Under the pieces are notes generated by a model. That model did not search any database. It was given only the letters and a program-made list of their open reading frames with translations, and was not told the origin of the DNA. Position numbers and translations under genes: made by a program. From Puffinus mauretanicus (Eukaryota; Chordata; Aves; Procellariiformes; Procellariidae), in contig JAJKFH010002311.1 in NCBI GenBank assembly GCA_023333565.1, positions 930,001-994,000 of the forward strand: 64,000 bases of DNA. Reading direction: 5' to 3'. The first letter of the stretch is position 1. Each line of letters begins with the position of its first letter. Below, in pieces: positions 1 to 12,449 of this stretch.

Positions 1-3000
1 GTGCATCTCATTGGGGGTCCCACAAATATTTCTGTATTTCATGCAACTTTGGGCAGGAGAGCCTGAAGGACGTGGCAGAGTCTCCTGTGGGCTAGCGGGC
101 AGGCGCTGCCCGGGGGACTCCCACTCCCCAGGGCAGAAGAGGGATCTGAAGCTGCCACATTGCAGACTCCTGGGGTATGGTTGTGGCTTTTCAGGATCAG
201 GCGTGTTCAGTACGCATTTGCTCAGCTGGGCTGCCTAAGGGGCAGAACATCTGCTTTGGGGATCCCGTCAAGGTGGAGGCATGATCCGAGACCCACCAAG
301 GCTTTGGTAGCTCCCCAACAGATGAAATCTAATTGCCACAGCATTACCAGGGAAAAATTTGGTACGAGGAAGGCTCCAGTGCTCCCAAGTCCAGGCAGCA
401 GCTGAACAAGAGTGTGTGATGCTGAACGGCTGGGGCTGGCCAAGTCCGGCTCCAAGTCATGCCCAAGTCACTCTTGTGAACCAGCTTGTAACACGAGTCA
501 TTTTGCAAGCCCAGAGCTGGTGCGGCTGACAGAATCACTGTCACACACCTCAGACACGTGAGGCAGCAAGCCGACCGATGGGGTTGCCGGCTTTCCTTTA
601 GAAGTGACCGCTCGAAATCTCCATAAAGTTTATGCTCTGCCTTATTTTCTTATTTTCTACCCAGAGGCAATCAGACATGTAAACCGGTTTGCCTCTGGCT
701 GAAGTCTATGTGTGAAAATGGTTTACACCATCAGAAGGATTGTTTTTGTCACCCAAAGAAGGTAATTAAACGGTGCAGAATTTGAAACCGGTCTTCGCTG
801 CTTTCTTCTGCTTTTCCTCCTGCTCACATCAGTTTAGCACTCAACTAATTATAGGCAATTTTTTTCGTGACTCTTCTTAAGCTTAGAAATGACCAAGGCC
901 CCAAAGACAAGGGAGCACAGTTCTCTTTTGACACCAAGAGGTCTTGGGGTTTTTGTGTGTCTGGTTTTGTTTCTTAGCTGGATGTGAAATGTAGCTGCTT
1001 TTTCTGGCAAAAACTTTCCAAACAGGATGCTCGGATAATCCGAAAAGGATGCTTCCCCCCGCTTCCCCTCACGAACGAGGAGAAACAGAAAACAGGCTGT
1101 GTACGAGTGAGGAATCTTAATGGCTCCCAAATGTCTTGACACCGAAAGCCCTTCACACCTGGGGAGCGGACATCAAACATCTCCGCCGGGCTGGTGGGCA
1201 CCCGCGTCCGAGGGGCTGCACCCAATGCGCTTCCTCCCGGAGAGCTGCAGCGCCCGCAGAGCCAGGATGCACCTCGGTGCAGCTTCATAACATCTGTTAC
1301 AGATTTAACTAAATAAAACCTGTTTGTACAATAAAATATTGAGCCTACATTCACTTATTATTCACAGGGAATCCATAAATATTCATAGTAATTTTCTCCC
1401 ACTCCTTTTGGGATTTCTTTATGTTTAGTGTCTCCCATTTTCTTCAAGCAACCAGGGCTGTTGTGTTCCCTCTCCCTCCCTTTGGGCTCCTTACGCTGCT
1501 CAGGTGCTTTTAACAGCCACTCTGGGTACCGTGAGGAGCAGGCTCCACGCTCAGCCGAGGAGACGTGGTGCTGAGGCTGCACCCAGCGCCTGCGAGGTGC
1601 TGAGCTGCCCTGCTGTCCGTGAAGAGGCATGTATCCCCTCCAGCAGCCCCGCAAAGGGGGTACCGGGGGTCACCTGCAGAGACCTCGGCCATGGGAGCCC
1701 CCTCCCCAGGCAGAACCGCGTGTTGCATGAACGGACATGCTGGAATGCCGTGGTGGAGCTGCCGGGGGAGGGTAAATCAGGCACTAGCTACAGAGACCAA
1801 GTCCTCACAAAGTGCTGGGTGCCTGGTGTCGGCTCTGGGACCCCCACCATCCACCCGTGAGCTCGTCACACCTTCAGCCTGTCCAAACCGTGGGTGAGAC
1901 CATGGCATTAGATACCGGTGTCCTTCCTGCTTCTATGCCACTGGTAAGTGACTACCGGCTCTCCCTGACGGCGCGCTAAAATAGGAGTAAGCATGCACAA
2001 ATATAAGCAAAGTAGCAATGAAATAATCAGGTAAAGCAAAGTGACACACCCTTAGGGAAAAATGAGGGGCTGTGACAGCCTCACCGAGTACGGACAGAGT
2101 CAGGGTGCACTAACGTCAGCTCCAGGGACCTCCCAAAACCCCCGGGAGGCCGGGCAGGCTGGCCGTGGGACAGCAGTGCCTTCGGTACCCACCACAGGAT
2201 GGTGATGATGGTGGAGATGGCGATGGTTTCCCAGGGCAGCGGTGGTCCAGGCTGGGGCCTGGGATGTCGTGAGGCATCCTCAGCCGCAGCAGGGCCAGGA
2301 CCTTTCTGCTCTTTGACAAATATCATTATCTACCTGTCAGGCTGTGCCCTTCGGTGCAGCCGGGCAGATCCTGTCCGATGTCCAGCTGAGCTCCTCAGAC
2401 CCCCACCAGACAGGGATGCGCAGGTGGCTCCCGCTGAAGAAATGGAAGTTGCCTGGGTGGGAAAGCAGACAGGAGCACAGCGCTTTTCTGAAAGGCATGT
2501 ATCTTTAAATTCAGCCTGTAATGAATGCAAGGAATTTTTTGATATTAAAAAGAAGTAGAAATTCAGCTCTGAAACCCAGATTTCTAGAGGTCTAAATCTG
2601 AATTCCCTCTGCTCAAATGCTTCTGTAATATTACTTGATTTCTCCAAAGCAATCTGACGGCATGTGAAAGTTATTCTTATTTTTACCCTTCTTACCCATA
2701 TGAAAAAGGAAACACAGTCCATTTGCTGCAAGCCCCTAAGCATCTGCTGATTTGTCAGTTTTATTTAGTTAAAATGCATTCACTTTTGCTGCATAGGGGA
2801 CCATTTAGACAAGCTAGCTGGAGAAAATTAGTTCTACTTTACCAACATTAACTACCCTGATTGTACATTAATTAGGATATGCTTTGTGACATATGATATG
2901 TCCTCTTACAAATATTTTGGGAGTTAGGCAGTTCCGACAATTTAAAATTAGTATGGAAGGGGTAAAAATAGTGTTTGGTGGGAAAAATATTACTGTACCT

Positions 3001-4560
3001 TGAGAATGTAGATGCTGTGGGCATTTTGTGTATGAGTGGATGTTTAATGTTGTTTCATTGTTTTTGGTTTTGGCTCCTTAATGAAAAGTTCAGTCCAGTT
3101 ACACTTACTGTGTGAAGTAACCCTACAGTCTCTGAGAGCAGCAGAACATGACGTTATAACCCACCTTTCTTTTCCAAATCTTCCCAACCAGACAGAGCTG
3201 CTACTAATTTGCCAGTTCTCTAATCCGGGAGTATTTCCTGTGAAAGTGTCCTGGTGAAAGGCTGAGATCAGGGCACAGCTGCTGTTCAGGAGCATGGACC
3301 AGCCGGCCGACGTGATCCAGTATCTCCCAACCACCCAGAGGTGACCCCAGCGAGAGAGGGCGGGTGAGAAGGTGTATGCTCAGGAAAACCTGATCCGTAT
3401 CACACTGGGGCACAGGGATAATAAATTTATTTATAAAAGTTGTACCAGACTCTCCTCTTCCTTAGCTGCACAGCCCTGCCTCACTCTAGCTGCAAGCTGA
3501 GCGCCGTATTTTTGGTATGCTCAACTATTGCTTGTTCATCAAAATAGCCATAAACTTGGACGTGATTTTCCCTCTCCATATGGTGTCTGCAAAATATAGC
3601 TGCGCTGAGGGCAGTACGGCTCGGGAGTTTATAGGGGTTAGTACTGCTCAGCTCCCAGCTGATCAGCTGCTGGACCTCCTGGGTGGAGATGGGGACATGA
3701 GCTTGGCTCCTGGAGGCTTGGCTAAGCAGGGCTTAGATAGGCTTCCTCTTAAAATGTGGCAAGAGGAGTGTGGGCTGCTCGTGGCAGCGTGCTGCTTGAG
3801 GTCCCTCCAGCCTCTTCACGTTGGCAGAAGTACCTACACCAGCATCTTGTACCGCTTGAAGGAGCTGTTGGTGAGAGGGAGGTTCAGCAGCCAGCGGCGG
3901 GGTGAGTTAAATTCCTGGGTGTGACAACCGGCCGGGGTGAAGAGCACTCCGCCAGCTTGTTGCTTTGATAGGGGTGGAATCTGCCCCACAGCCGGCCTCG
4001 CCTGGGCACCCGGATCAAGAGACGCTTGTAGTAATGAAATGTGGGCAAGCATGGCACATGGGAAAGGGAGCTGGTCTATGCAGCCACAGTGCTGTGCAAA
4101 GAACTTTTGCAGCGATTAAAGGTGTATTAATATTTTTTATAATCCTCCTTCTTATTGTCTGAAATGAAACAAGCGCATCTGCCTATTCATACGTTGAAAC
4201 ACAGAGGTGTAACCACACTGGCTTCTGCCAAAATATCCTTATGTGAGAAATTAGATGGTATTAACTGTTTGGAGCCTCACATAACATTTCGTCCACTGTT
4301 TTTCTAATATTAAGGAATTAAAAGGCGATTTTCCCATGGCAAATATTTACCCTGACCCTCCTTTTCAAAGCTTCTTTTTGCAATGAGGGAGAACACTGTG
4401 CAACTGGCTTAGAAAATGTCAGCATCCATCGGTAATTTAGGGGACCTGGCAGCCCTGGTCTCAAGATCAGCTCCCACAGATCCTTCTCCCATCGTTTCAG
4501 CCCTTTTCTTCAACGTTGCCTGACTGTGAACAAAGGGCTTCAAGGGTCTGGTGAGCCATG
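1..4560. other. Unique non-coding sequence, no gene seen
   Basis: No open frame here has a recognisable domain, and the short frames on the two strands overlap each other as chance frames do. Composition is mixed: GC-rich around 1150-2450, AT-rich around 2560-3080 and 4100-4400. A small imprecise GATGGT-type run sits near 2199-2227. I see no mobile element or RNA gene. Weak coding potential cannot be excluded for exons under about 100 bp. Confidence 0.6.
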
Positions 4561-5235
4561 AGTTATTTGCAAGCAATATAAAAGTAGTGATAAACCTTTA
4601 AAAACAGCTGTAGAGCATTTACCACATAAAACAAATAGATATAAAACATGTAGGGATTTTTTTTTTCTTTACATGCATGCTTTTTAAAGCAGAAAAAGCC
4701 TGCCTAGGTAGCTGGCCTTTAAGCCTTCAGTTAATTGAACAAAGATTTTAAAATTGTTCAATTGGTTTCATTAGGAAGTGTGTAATAGAATAATAAAGTA
4801 AAACAAATGATATAAAGCAGACCCACTAATTAGCTCTACATGATTGATACAGCTTTGGACTAGGCATTTGATCTCAAACAAAATGCAGTTCCTTGTTAAG
4901 AGGATTTTTAATTGATGTGCAGAGAGGTATTAGATGATGTTGGAAAATAATTACTCAAAAGCTATTCATGCATTTGGCTGAACATAACAAATGAAGTTTG
5001 GGCTCTGGATCTGGCGGAGTGGACACATGCTAATTAATAATGAGAGGAACAAGAATCTTCCAGTAGTTTTTAACCCAGTGTTTACTAGGAGATTGCTTTG
5101 CAATTATGCACCATAATGAGGTTGTCATCTAAACAAAATCAACATTACTCAGATGTCATTTGAGATTGCTAAATGTTGCAGCCCCATATATACGTTCAAT
5201 TCTTTTTACAGATGGTAATATGTTATTAATCAGCA
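4560..5235. promoter_or_regulatory. AT-rich candidate conserved non-coding element
   Basis: This AT-rich block has almost no CpG and is crowded with homeodomain-type cores: TAATTA or its variants near 4725, 4828, 4910 and 5030, and a PBX/HOX-type word TGATTGAT at 4841-4848. Such density in a frame-less stretch is typical of developmental enhancers in vertebrate gene deserts. The density is seen directly; enhancer function and conservation are inferred and untested. Confidence 0.4.
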
Positions 5236-8200
5236 AGAGCTGTTGCTAGCTATCCAGCTGCCATGGGCGTTCTGGTACGAGGGGACATCGACACTCCTCT
5301 CCTCATTCCAGGCTGTAAAACATAATGTCGCCGGAGCGGAGGAAATTCTAAAATTTATTCCAAAAATCCTAAGCCTAGGTGTCTGTTCACCAGGGAAGCC
5401 AGAGGGATTTACATATTCCTCCTCTACAAAAAGCTGACAAGTGGAAGTCTGAGCCGCCCTTCACGGGGGAAGCATCGGCTGGGTGCTGCTTGTCCAGCCA
5501 CCTCTGCTCCGGTCCTCGGCTGCCCTCGTCCACAGCCCTCGCTGCCCCGGGGCCCTTCCCCACAGCCGGGGAGGGGAGGAGAGGGGAGGGGAGGAGAGGA
5601 GAGGAGAGGAGAGGAGAGGAGAGGATAGGAGAGGGAGGAGAGGAGAGGGGAGGGGAGGGGAGGGGAGGGGAGGGGGCCAGCCAGCGCTGAGTTTACCCTA
5701 GCTGGCTGTACGCAGTCCCCGCAGGTTCGATTTGAAGTCTCTTGGCAGGGGTAGTGGGAGCTAGAAGCGCTGCGTGCCATGCGGTACCCATCCCTCAGCA
5801 GGCTGCAGTCTCCAGGGCTACCGATCTGGCACTGCCACCAGCGCTGAAACCATAGCAGTTTAAAAAGAAAATAATGTACCTCCTAAGAGCCAGTTGCTTA
5901 GGATTCAAGCGGGCTATTTTTTCCCTCTGCCACTCTTTGCTCTAATATCTCACTGCCTTTGCAGACTCAGGATACAGCCATGCGTCCTGAAGATAAATTT
6001 CTTCTCCCGCGGAGTGGCAAGGGCTCGCGGTGGACTGTTCCTGCGTTGCGTGGTTCTCGCCATGTGTTGGTGGGAAGGCTGGTGTCGGCAGGTGGCTCTT
6101 TCATCTCATGCCGATGTTGACGAGTTCTGATTCAGATTCCTGCAGGTGATTAGGCTGTTTCGACTGTCACCCAGTTCTCCTAATGCAAGGGCTGTGGGAC
6201 TCGATGGCTCAGGGGTGACATGAGGTTCAGGGCTTGGCGTTTAACTGATGTCCTGCCATGTGAGTTTCTTTCATCTTCTGGCTATTTAAACAAAGGGATT
6301 TGATCGAAATTATGATGTCTTCCTTCACCTTTCTGCTGTGCCTAGCACAATGAGGTGTTGATCTTGACTGGGGCTTTTGCAGGCTACCAGACTGGCTACA
6401 CCATCCTCTTATTCTATGGAATATTTGACAGTAAAGATAGTATAACCAAGTGGGCAGGATCTGCTTGTCTTTTCACGTCTTTCATTCATCGGTTATATAA
6501 ACTCTTTGCCTTCTTTTCCCTTTGGAAAGACAACGGTATTGGTGTCCGCGCTTGTGAAGCACCCCGAGGTCTCTGGAAGAGCAGCTCGAGGTGAGACGTT
6601 CTCGTTCAGGAGGTGGCATGCCCGCTCAGCTGGCTGGGCTGGGCTGGGCTGCTGATGAAATGCTGGAAACAGTTTAAAAAAATCCACAACATCTTTGAGA
6701 GCTCAATGTACCTCTGAATGTTGTGATGCCTATTCTTTATCTCTTCCTTGGAAAAAAAGCTAGATTTTAGGAGTTGGGGTTTTTTAATTTATTTGTAGAA
6801 AACCCTCTAAAATACCTTACATATTTTCAGATACAGTCATTTTTGTTAAAGTCAGTAGCCACTTTCCAAATAGCTTTTTCTGTTGATTTTTTTTTCCAGC
6901 AGCTTTATCAAGTACGTTTTCAAGTTGTATTTTTATCTTACAGTACTTCCAAAAAGAAACAATTACTTATTTTTTAAAATCATTTTTATGCCTTTATTCT
7001 TTGGAGACCAATTCATTTCAGATACAGGCTTTCTACTTACACAAAAGGTAGTACAGTAAATGGCACAATGGGCTAGTGGTATTTATTATCAGGTAGACCT
7101 CGGCCCTGTATAGTTAGGAAATGAGGAGAAGGGGATTTGTGTCCGTTGTTCAGTGGGTATCACCGAGGGGACTCCCTGGATTCATCAGCTTGTGGCAATT
7201 CTCTTCATTGATGAAAATGACTCCAGAATGATGTAATAGGTCTCCACTATTTCTCATTTTCACATACATTTCAGGGACATCATCTTGCCAACAACAACGT
7301 ATTAATTCTCAAGCATTCTTGATCCCTTCAGAGGCCTCCCCTGAGATGCTGGGGTGATGCCTACCCATAATAAGGAACAATGAATAGACATTTGGAGGTT
7401 CAGTTGTGTAAATACTGTCTTCAGTTTTTAAAATCCACCTGGTTTGGGCCTTCTTTGTCTAAATAATGCTGTTCTGTGTCTCGAAAACATGCTCCATCCT
7501 CCCAAAGATGAAATGGGACACTTGGAGAAACTGAAAAATAAATCAGCAGTATCTGATTTGAACTTCCATCAGTAGGAGTATGTGGAAATATTTTCTTCCT
7601 CAGTTCTTCATTAGGAATGTCAACAACATTAAAAAAAGAAAAAAGATGACTGTTTTGGCTGAGACTTACTCCTTCATTTTTTATCGCTGTTTATGTGACT
7701 TGGTAGTAGCCTATGGCCGCATCCAATGAGAAAAACTCCTCAAAGGCCTCCTAACATAATGCTAGCGCTAGGTTAGGTGCACTGGACCCGACCTGGTGCG
7801 GATGAGAAGCACCGTGAGAAGATCAGCTCACGTGGGGCTCACGAGCAGTAGACGCTGTGCCAAAGGCGTGTCTAGCTTGCAGTGATGCCAAATCAGGTGT
7901 AGCTTTGCTGAATGCCTTGAAGTAGCTGTGGATTTACACCAAGACTGAGACCTGGTTTTCGGTGCAAAGTGCAGGCACTAAACAATAGCTCGTTTCTGCA
8001 AGATGTTGGTGTTTCTTTTTCCATTATGCAGTGCAGTGTCACTTGGTGGTCACAAGGACAATCCCCTGAGAATGACTTCTCTTCCGCGGTTGCGTCAGCA
8101 GCGGTTGCAGCAGCACTAGCAGCAATATGTACTTTTATCCTTGGAAACTCTCAGAGCTGAATCCTCTGGGTCCTGCTGGTCCTTATAAAACAAAGCAAGT

Positions 8201-8585
8201 CTTAAAACTTTGCTTTAAAATTGCTCTTTACCTTTATAGACAAAAGTAAATTTATCTTTTAATAACTTAGCTTTTGATTTAGAAGTATCGAATGAGGAAT
8301 GAACAAAACCAGACTTATTTCCAAAGATCACTTCAGGTTTGGATGCTCCATTTCTGTTGTTGTATGTTGTCCAGTGTGAAACACCTTGAGCAGGCTGGAC
8401 TTCCAGTCTTGGTAAATGGTCTTTAAAAATCTTTTATTCTGGCACCTGAGTTTGGCCACAGAGGTGCCGGGTCACCCCAGCTCCTGGGCCTGTTTTGGAA
8501 AAGGTGCATGGTGGGCATCATTTAGACGTACACTCAAAGAGGATCTTTCCTGGGGCCAAGTTTTATTTTCAGAGTACATTCGATT
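5236..8585. other. Unique non-coding sequence around the purine tract
   Basis: Apart from the purine run described separately, this stretch shows only mixed-composition DNA. T-rich patches lie at 6770-7010. A short tandem GGGCT run is present near 6636-6650. Frames starting at 6355 and 6774 are short, hydrophobic through T-richness and match nothing I know. No splice-flanked exon stands out. Confidence 0.55.
5568..5676 (+). repeat. Polypurine GAGGG/GAGGA simple repeat
   Basis: A run of 109 bases is all purine on the plus strand except one T at 5626. It consists of GAGGA units in the middle and GAGGG units at both ends. Long purine-pyrimidine mirror-like tracts can form triplex (H-DNA) and slip in replication, so its length is likely polymorphic. 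It creates spurious peptide frames full of Gly, Glu and Arg on this strand and Ser, Pro and Leu on the other, which are not genes. Confidence 0.95.
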
Positions 8586-8589
8586 AGCG

Positions 8590-9665
8590 ATTGTCAGGCA
8601 GCACGCTAAACGAAATTTCTTCCTTGCTATTTTTTTAATTGCGTTCCAGTTTCTGCATTTGCTCCCACACCAACACACGCGTGTCCGCATTTAGGTGTGT
8701 GTGCCCAAATAAACCAGCCTGTCGGAAAAAACAGAGAGCCCCTAATCCAATGGCACAACGGTCTGGCTGGCTGCGCTGGGAAACGTAAGCTGCGTTATAA
8801 CCAGGAGCCTGTTGTTCACAGGGCTGATTATTTAAGACAACTGTTGTTCCTGCGTGCAATCCTGTATGCGCTGTGCAAATTACATTACTAATTTACTAGC
8901 TGGCCAAATGTCACTCATTGGTAATGCGCCGCATTCCCTGTAGCTCCAGACAAGCCGCTCCGCAGCATCCCTCTTTGGGAGAGAACTTCTCGGTTGATTC
9001 GGAGAGCGATGCCAAAAGTCTCACTTTTCTACTTCAGATAAATTACTCTGACACTTCACAGCCATGGCTTTATATTTTTACTTAAATGTGTGTTTTGTGG
9101 GTGAGAGTGCGGCGTGGTTTGAACAGTTGTCAGAAGTTTTATTTTTGGAAAAAGACAGATAGTATTTTGTGAGATAATTAAGAGTTTGTGAAGTTTCCTC
9201 GAGAAATGAAAAAGGCCCAAACCATCATCTTCTGCTCATATATGCATTTTACACTCAATTCCTCGTTTGCCACCTCCTCCTCCACTAGTTTATAAATCTG
9301 TTAATTAATGGTGTTTATTCTCCTCTCAGCCTTGCCTGAGAAATGGTTTTATGATTATATTATTAGGAAGTGATGATAACATATGTGGGAAAAGGTATTT
9401 TTTTGTATGTGGGCTTACAGATCGCTATGGAAACAAGCAAATATTTGCAGACCTCAACTACTGATTAATACCTACTGGTTATTTTGGCTTTATAAAGTTA
9501 CTGTCTGGAGGTGAAGAATTTCTTGCGAGCGGTTCTCTATGACAATTTATTTACATGTGTAATAGTCTCATCAGAAATGACTCCGGTAATTTAAGGCTCC
9601 ATCACATTGTAGCAGTTTCTGAAACAGCGATTTTATCAGCGTCTGATTGAAACACAAGCACTAAG
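8590..9665. promoter_or_regulatory. Candidate conserved regulatory block
   Basis: AT-rich DNA with low CpG carries clustered homeodomain cores, for example TTAATTAATGG near 9300 and the AT-rich runs at 8870-8930 and 9455-9480. It also holds an RFX-like site at 9421-9434. No credible frame exists. The part from about 8820 to 8930 and the part from 9230 to 9610 look most like constrained enhancer sequence. This is judged from composition only. Confidence 0.35.
9421..9434 (+). promoter_or_regulatory. RFX X-box-like site
   Basis: The sequence ATCGCTATGGAAAC matches the X-box consensus (GTTRCCATGGYAAC type) in its right half and centre and departs at positions 1 and 3 and in one flexible position. 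Variants ending ATGGAAAC are known to be enriched in vertebrate conserved non-coding elements and bound by RFX proteins. It sits in an AT-rich block. A chance match is possible. Confidence 0.35.
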
Positions 9666-12349
9666 CATTATTTTTAAACCCTTTGGTTCACATTTCAGCG
9701 AAAAGAGTTTTATTACAAAAATATTTCTCCCTGAAGGGAGGGATGCAGATACATGCACTGACTAATAGTGTGCTATTAAAGTAGTACTGACTGCCAGCAG
9801 AACTGCTTGAACAGAGAAACTCAAGCAGAGCACTGCAGAGGACTTTGCCAGCAATGCGAGCCGTGGTCCATGCCCCCGTCTCTACAACGCGTAGCACATC
9901 GGGCGCCCTGAACCAGACCTGGGTTCGGACACAGCGGTAATTAACGTCGAGGATACACCTAAGCGTACGGAACACTGACATCGAGTGACGACGGGGGATG
10001 ATAGGAGAGAGGGACAGGTTTGTCTCGATGTGTGAAACTCTTTACACGAGTCCTACAGAACTTCCTAGAAGAAGAAACGTTCTTCTGCATGAGCTGTTGG
10101 ACTTCTCTATTGGAAGAAAATCTTTATGAGCTGGGTTTGCAGGTTATAAACCCACCACAGAATTCTCTCAGATAGCTAGAAAGTATAAAAAATAAAACTT
10201 TGGTTAGTAAATTCTTTACTCTCCACACATTTTTGTCTTTCTAAAGAATCTTAAATTCTCACCTCTGCAGTCTTCCAAAAGAAAAAGAAAATAAAGAAAT
10301 AGATTTGGTTTCAGGTTAGAATGGTTTTGATTCCCAGGGTGCTTTAGAAAATGGGATTTGAGCTCTTTAATCATATCGGTATTAAAAATACTGTGGTAGG
10401 TGGACAAAATGTAATACTAAATGTCCCTCTTACTGAACTATGAACATGGCCAATACAGAATTCCTAACCTACTTTATATTCTTGCTTAGTGTGTGGAGTC
10501 CACACTGACTCATGTCTTCCTGAAATCTTTTTCTTTGGTTCTGTATAAATTTATGGTTGTTCAAAAGAGCCAAGTGGGCAGCACCAGAAACTCAGCCCTG
10601 CTGCATTTATGTGAAGAAGGGATGTAGCAGAGCAGAGACCAACATCACACGCAACGCAGCCACCTCAGCAGCAATCCAGCCCAACTCCTTGGAGATGTCC
10701 ATTAGCTCAAGGGTACCAATCCCTCTCCCTTTGATCCCCATACCAAAATATCCGCATGTGCTGAACCACCGGACACATACCACAGTCCTCCCAGACCCGA
10801 AGAAATGAGGCTTTCCTGGCATGGATGAAGGATGTCAGCAGCTGGGTGAGAGAGCAGAAGCGTGGTCTGATAGCAACAGGCTGGCGTGCAACCACTTCCA
10901 CCATGCCCACTGATGCCCACCGATGTCCACCGGTGTCCTCTGTGGGTTCTTGCTGGCTTACTTCCCCCACAGCTGGAAATCAGGATTAATCAGCAGCTTC
11001 TGTGCACGAACAACCTCATTATAACTTTGATATGAAAGCTGCCTTCAGATTTCTTGCAGCCTGGCCATGGCTCAAGAGCCAGAGGTTGGCCACCCATGAA
11101 TTATTTCTTCAAGACAGTTGAGACGGGCTGTGGCGGGGGGCAGCGAGGCAGAAGGAAACACAAAAGGTAGTAAGTGAAGGCATGGTGATCTGCAGGGCCT
11201 TGGGGCATCTCTCTGAACATCTGCAGTCACCTCGGGCAAAATCCTGTCCCTACTGAAGTAAATGGAAAATTTGCCGCTGACCTCGAAACGGCCAGAGTTT
11301 CGTCGGGGTGCTGCCGGGCTGTGTGGCACGGTGTCGCGGGGCGTGCATGCTGCTGCAAGACAGGGCTTTGCCCCACCATGGGCACCTTGCTGGGGCCTCT
11401 CCACCCGGGGCAGCTCGCAGAGGTTAGCAGGGCTTGGGGTGTCAGCACGAACAAAAAGGGGGCAGAAACGCCGGAGAGAAGAAGGGCCAGAGGTCCGCGG
11501 TTTTCCCTGCTCTGTTGTTTGACGGTGAAATTTTTCTCCAGGGAGAACTTTATTTTTAATCCAGTTGGGTTTCACAAGTGAATGCTTTAATGGTTGTGCC
11601 CAAGGTCCTTAGTCAGTCTTAATCTATGTTACAAAATCAGCAAATGTGGCAGTTGACCAGAGGTCTGTCTGAGGGAGACTCACGGCTGAAATGGCAGAGG
11701 CGCTGAACTGGGACGGCGCTGAACTGGGACGGGCCACGTGTGCTGGTAGCCCCAAAACGCTGTCAGCTGCTACTGGGGTAGCAATCCAGCAACTCGGGTA
11801 TCGTTCAGCAAGGTCGATGTATGGAGCACGTACATGCCAGGGCATGGCTTTGATTCCTTTTACGTCCTGGCTCCTCTCTCTTTGCAGAGTTTGTGAACAG
11901 CTTACGCAGTCGCTGAGGTGGTGGCCGGAGAGCCAGTCCTTGAGAAAGCCCAGGGCTTACCTCGCTTGATGAGTATTTTCATTTTGCTGTGGATATAGCG
12001 ATGCTTTGCCTCTTCATGTCTCTCTGTGGGTCTTGAACTGTTTTGTAAGCAATACATCTGGTCTTCAAATAGCCCTGTGAAGAAGTAGCTACCCTCCCCT
12101 CTGCACAGAGGAGAAAACCACAACAAGGGAAGGATAAAGCCTAAAGCGTGTTGTTGGTACACAGGGCGTCGGGTACTTCTGCAGCTGAACTGCAGGTTCA
12201 GAAACCAAAGTACGTGGTTAAACATATAAATCTAAATCATGTTTGTAACTATAGCATGAGTGACTTTAATCATACAGATATTTATTACGTAAATAATACT
12301 GTAACAATATATCTGATGATTTATCCCGTCATGCTGACAAATTACCCCT
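9666..12349. other. Unique non-coding sequence
   Basis: AT-rich patches (10140-10560 and 12220-12330) separate GC-rich DNA (10560-12000). The longest frame is 167 codons on the minus strand at 11072-11575. It overlaps four other frames, is rich in Pro, Arg, Ala and Ser as expected of shifted GC-rich DNA, and contains no domain I recognise. No RNA gene seen. Confidence 0.55.
11701..11732 (+). repeat. Two-copy 16-bp tandem repeat
   Basis: The unit CGCTGAACTGGGACGG occurs twice back to back with no mismatch. This is a minimal minisatellite seed; no function is suggested. Confidence 0.9.
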
Positions 12350-12449
12350 AAGTGACTTGCCTGAAGACACTCATGAAGGCCAGGGAAGAGCACAGCCTGG
12401 GTCTCCTGAGTCCCAGTCCCGCGGATTGACTGCCAGAATATCTTCTTCC
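12350..12449 (-). mobile_element. MIR-like ancient SINE fragment
   Basis: Read on the plus strand, AAGTGACTTGC is followed about 40 bases later by CCTGGGTCTCCTGAGTCCCA. These are the reverse-complement hallmarks of the conserved core to 3' part of MIR-type SINEs, in the expected order and spacing. The middle is degraded. MIR elements predate amniote divergence and persist at low copy in birds. Assignment rests on recognition of these words, not an alignment; a related core-SINE is possible. Confidence 0.5.

Noticed and set aside
5379..5701. Glu/Arg/Gly repeat proteins predicted across 5.57-5.68 kb
   Set aside because: They are translations of the simple purine repeat in all frames.
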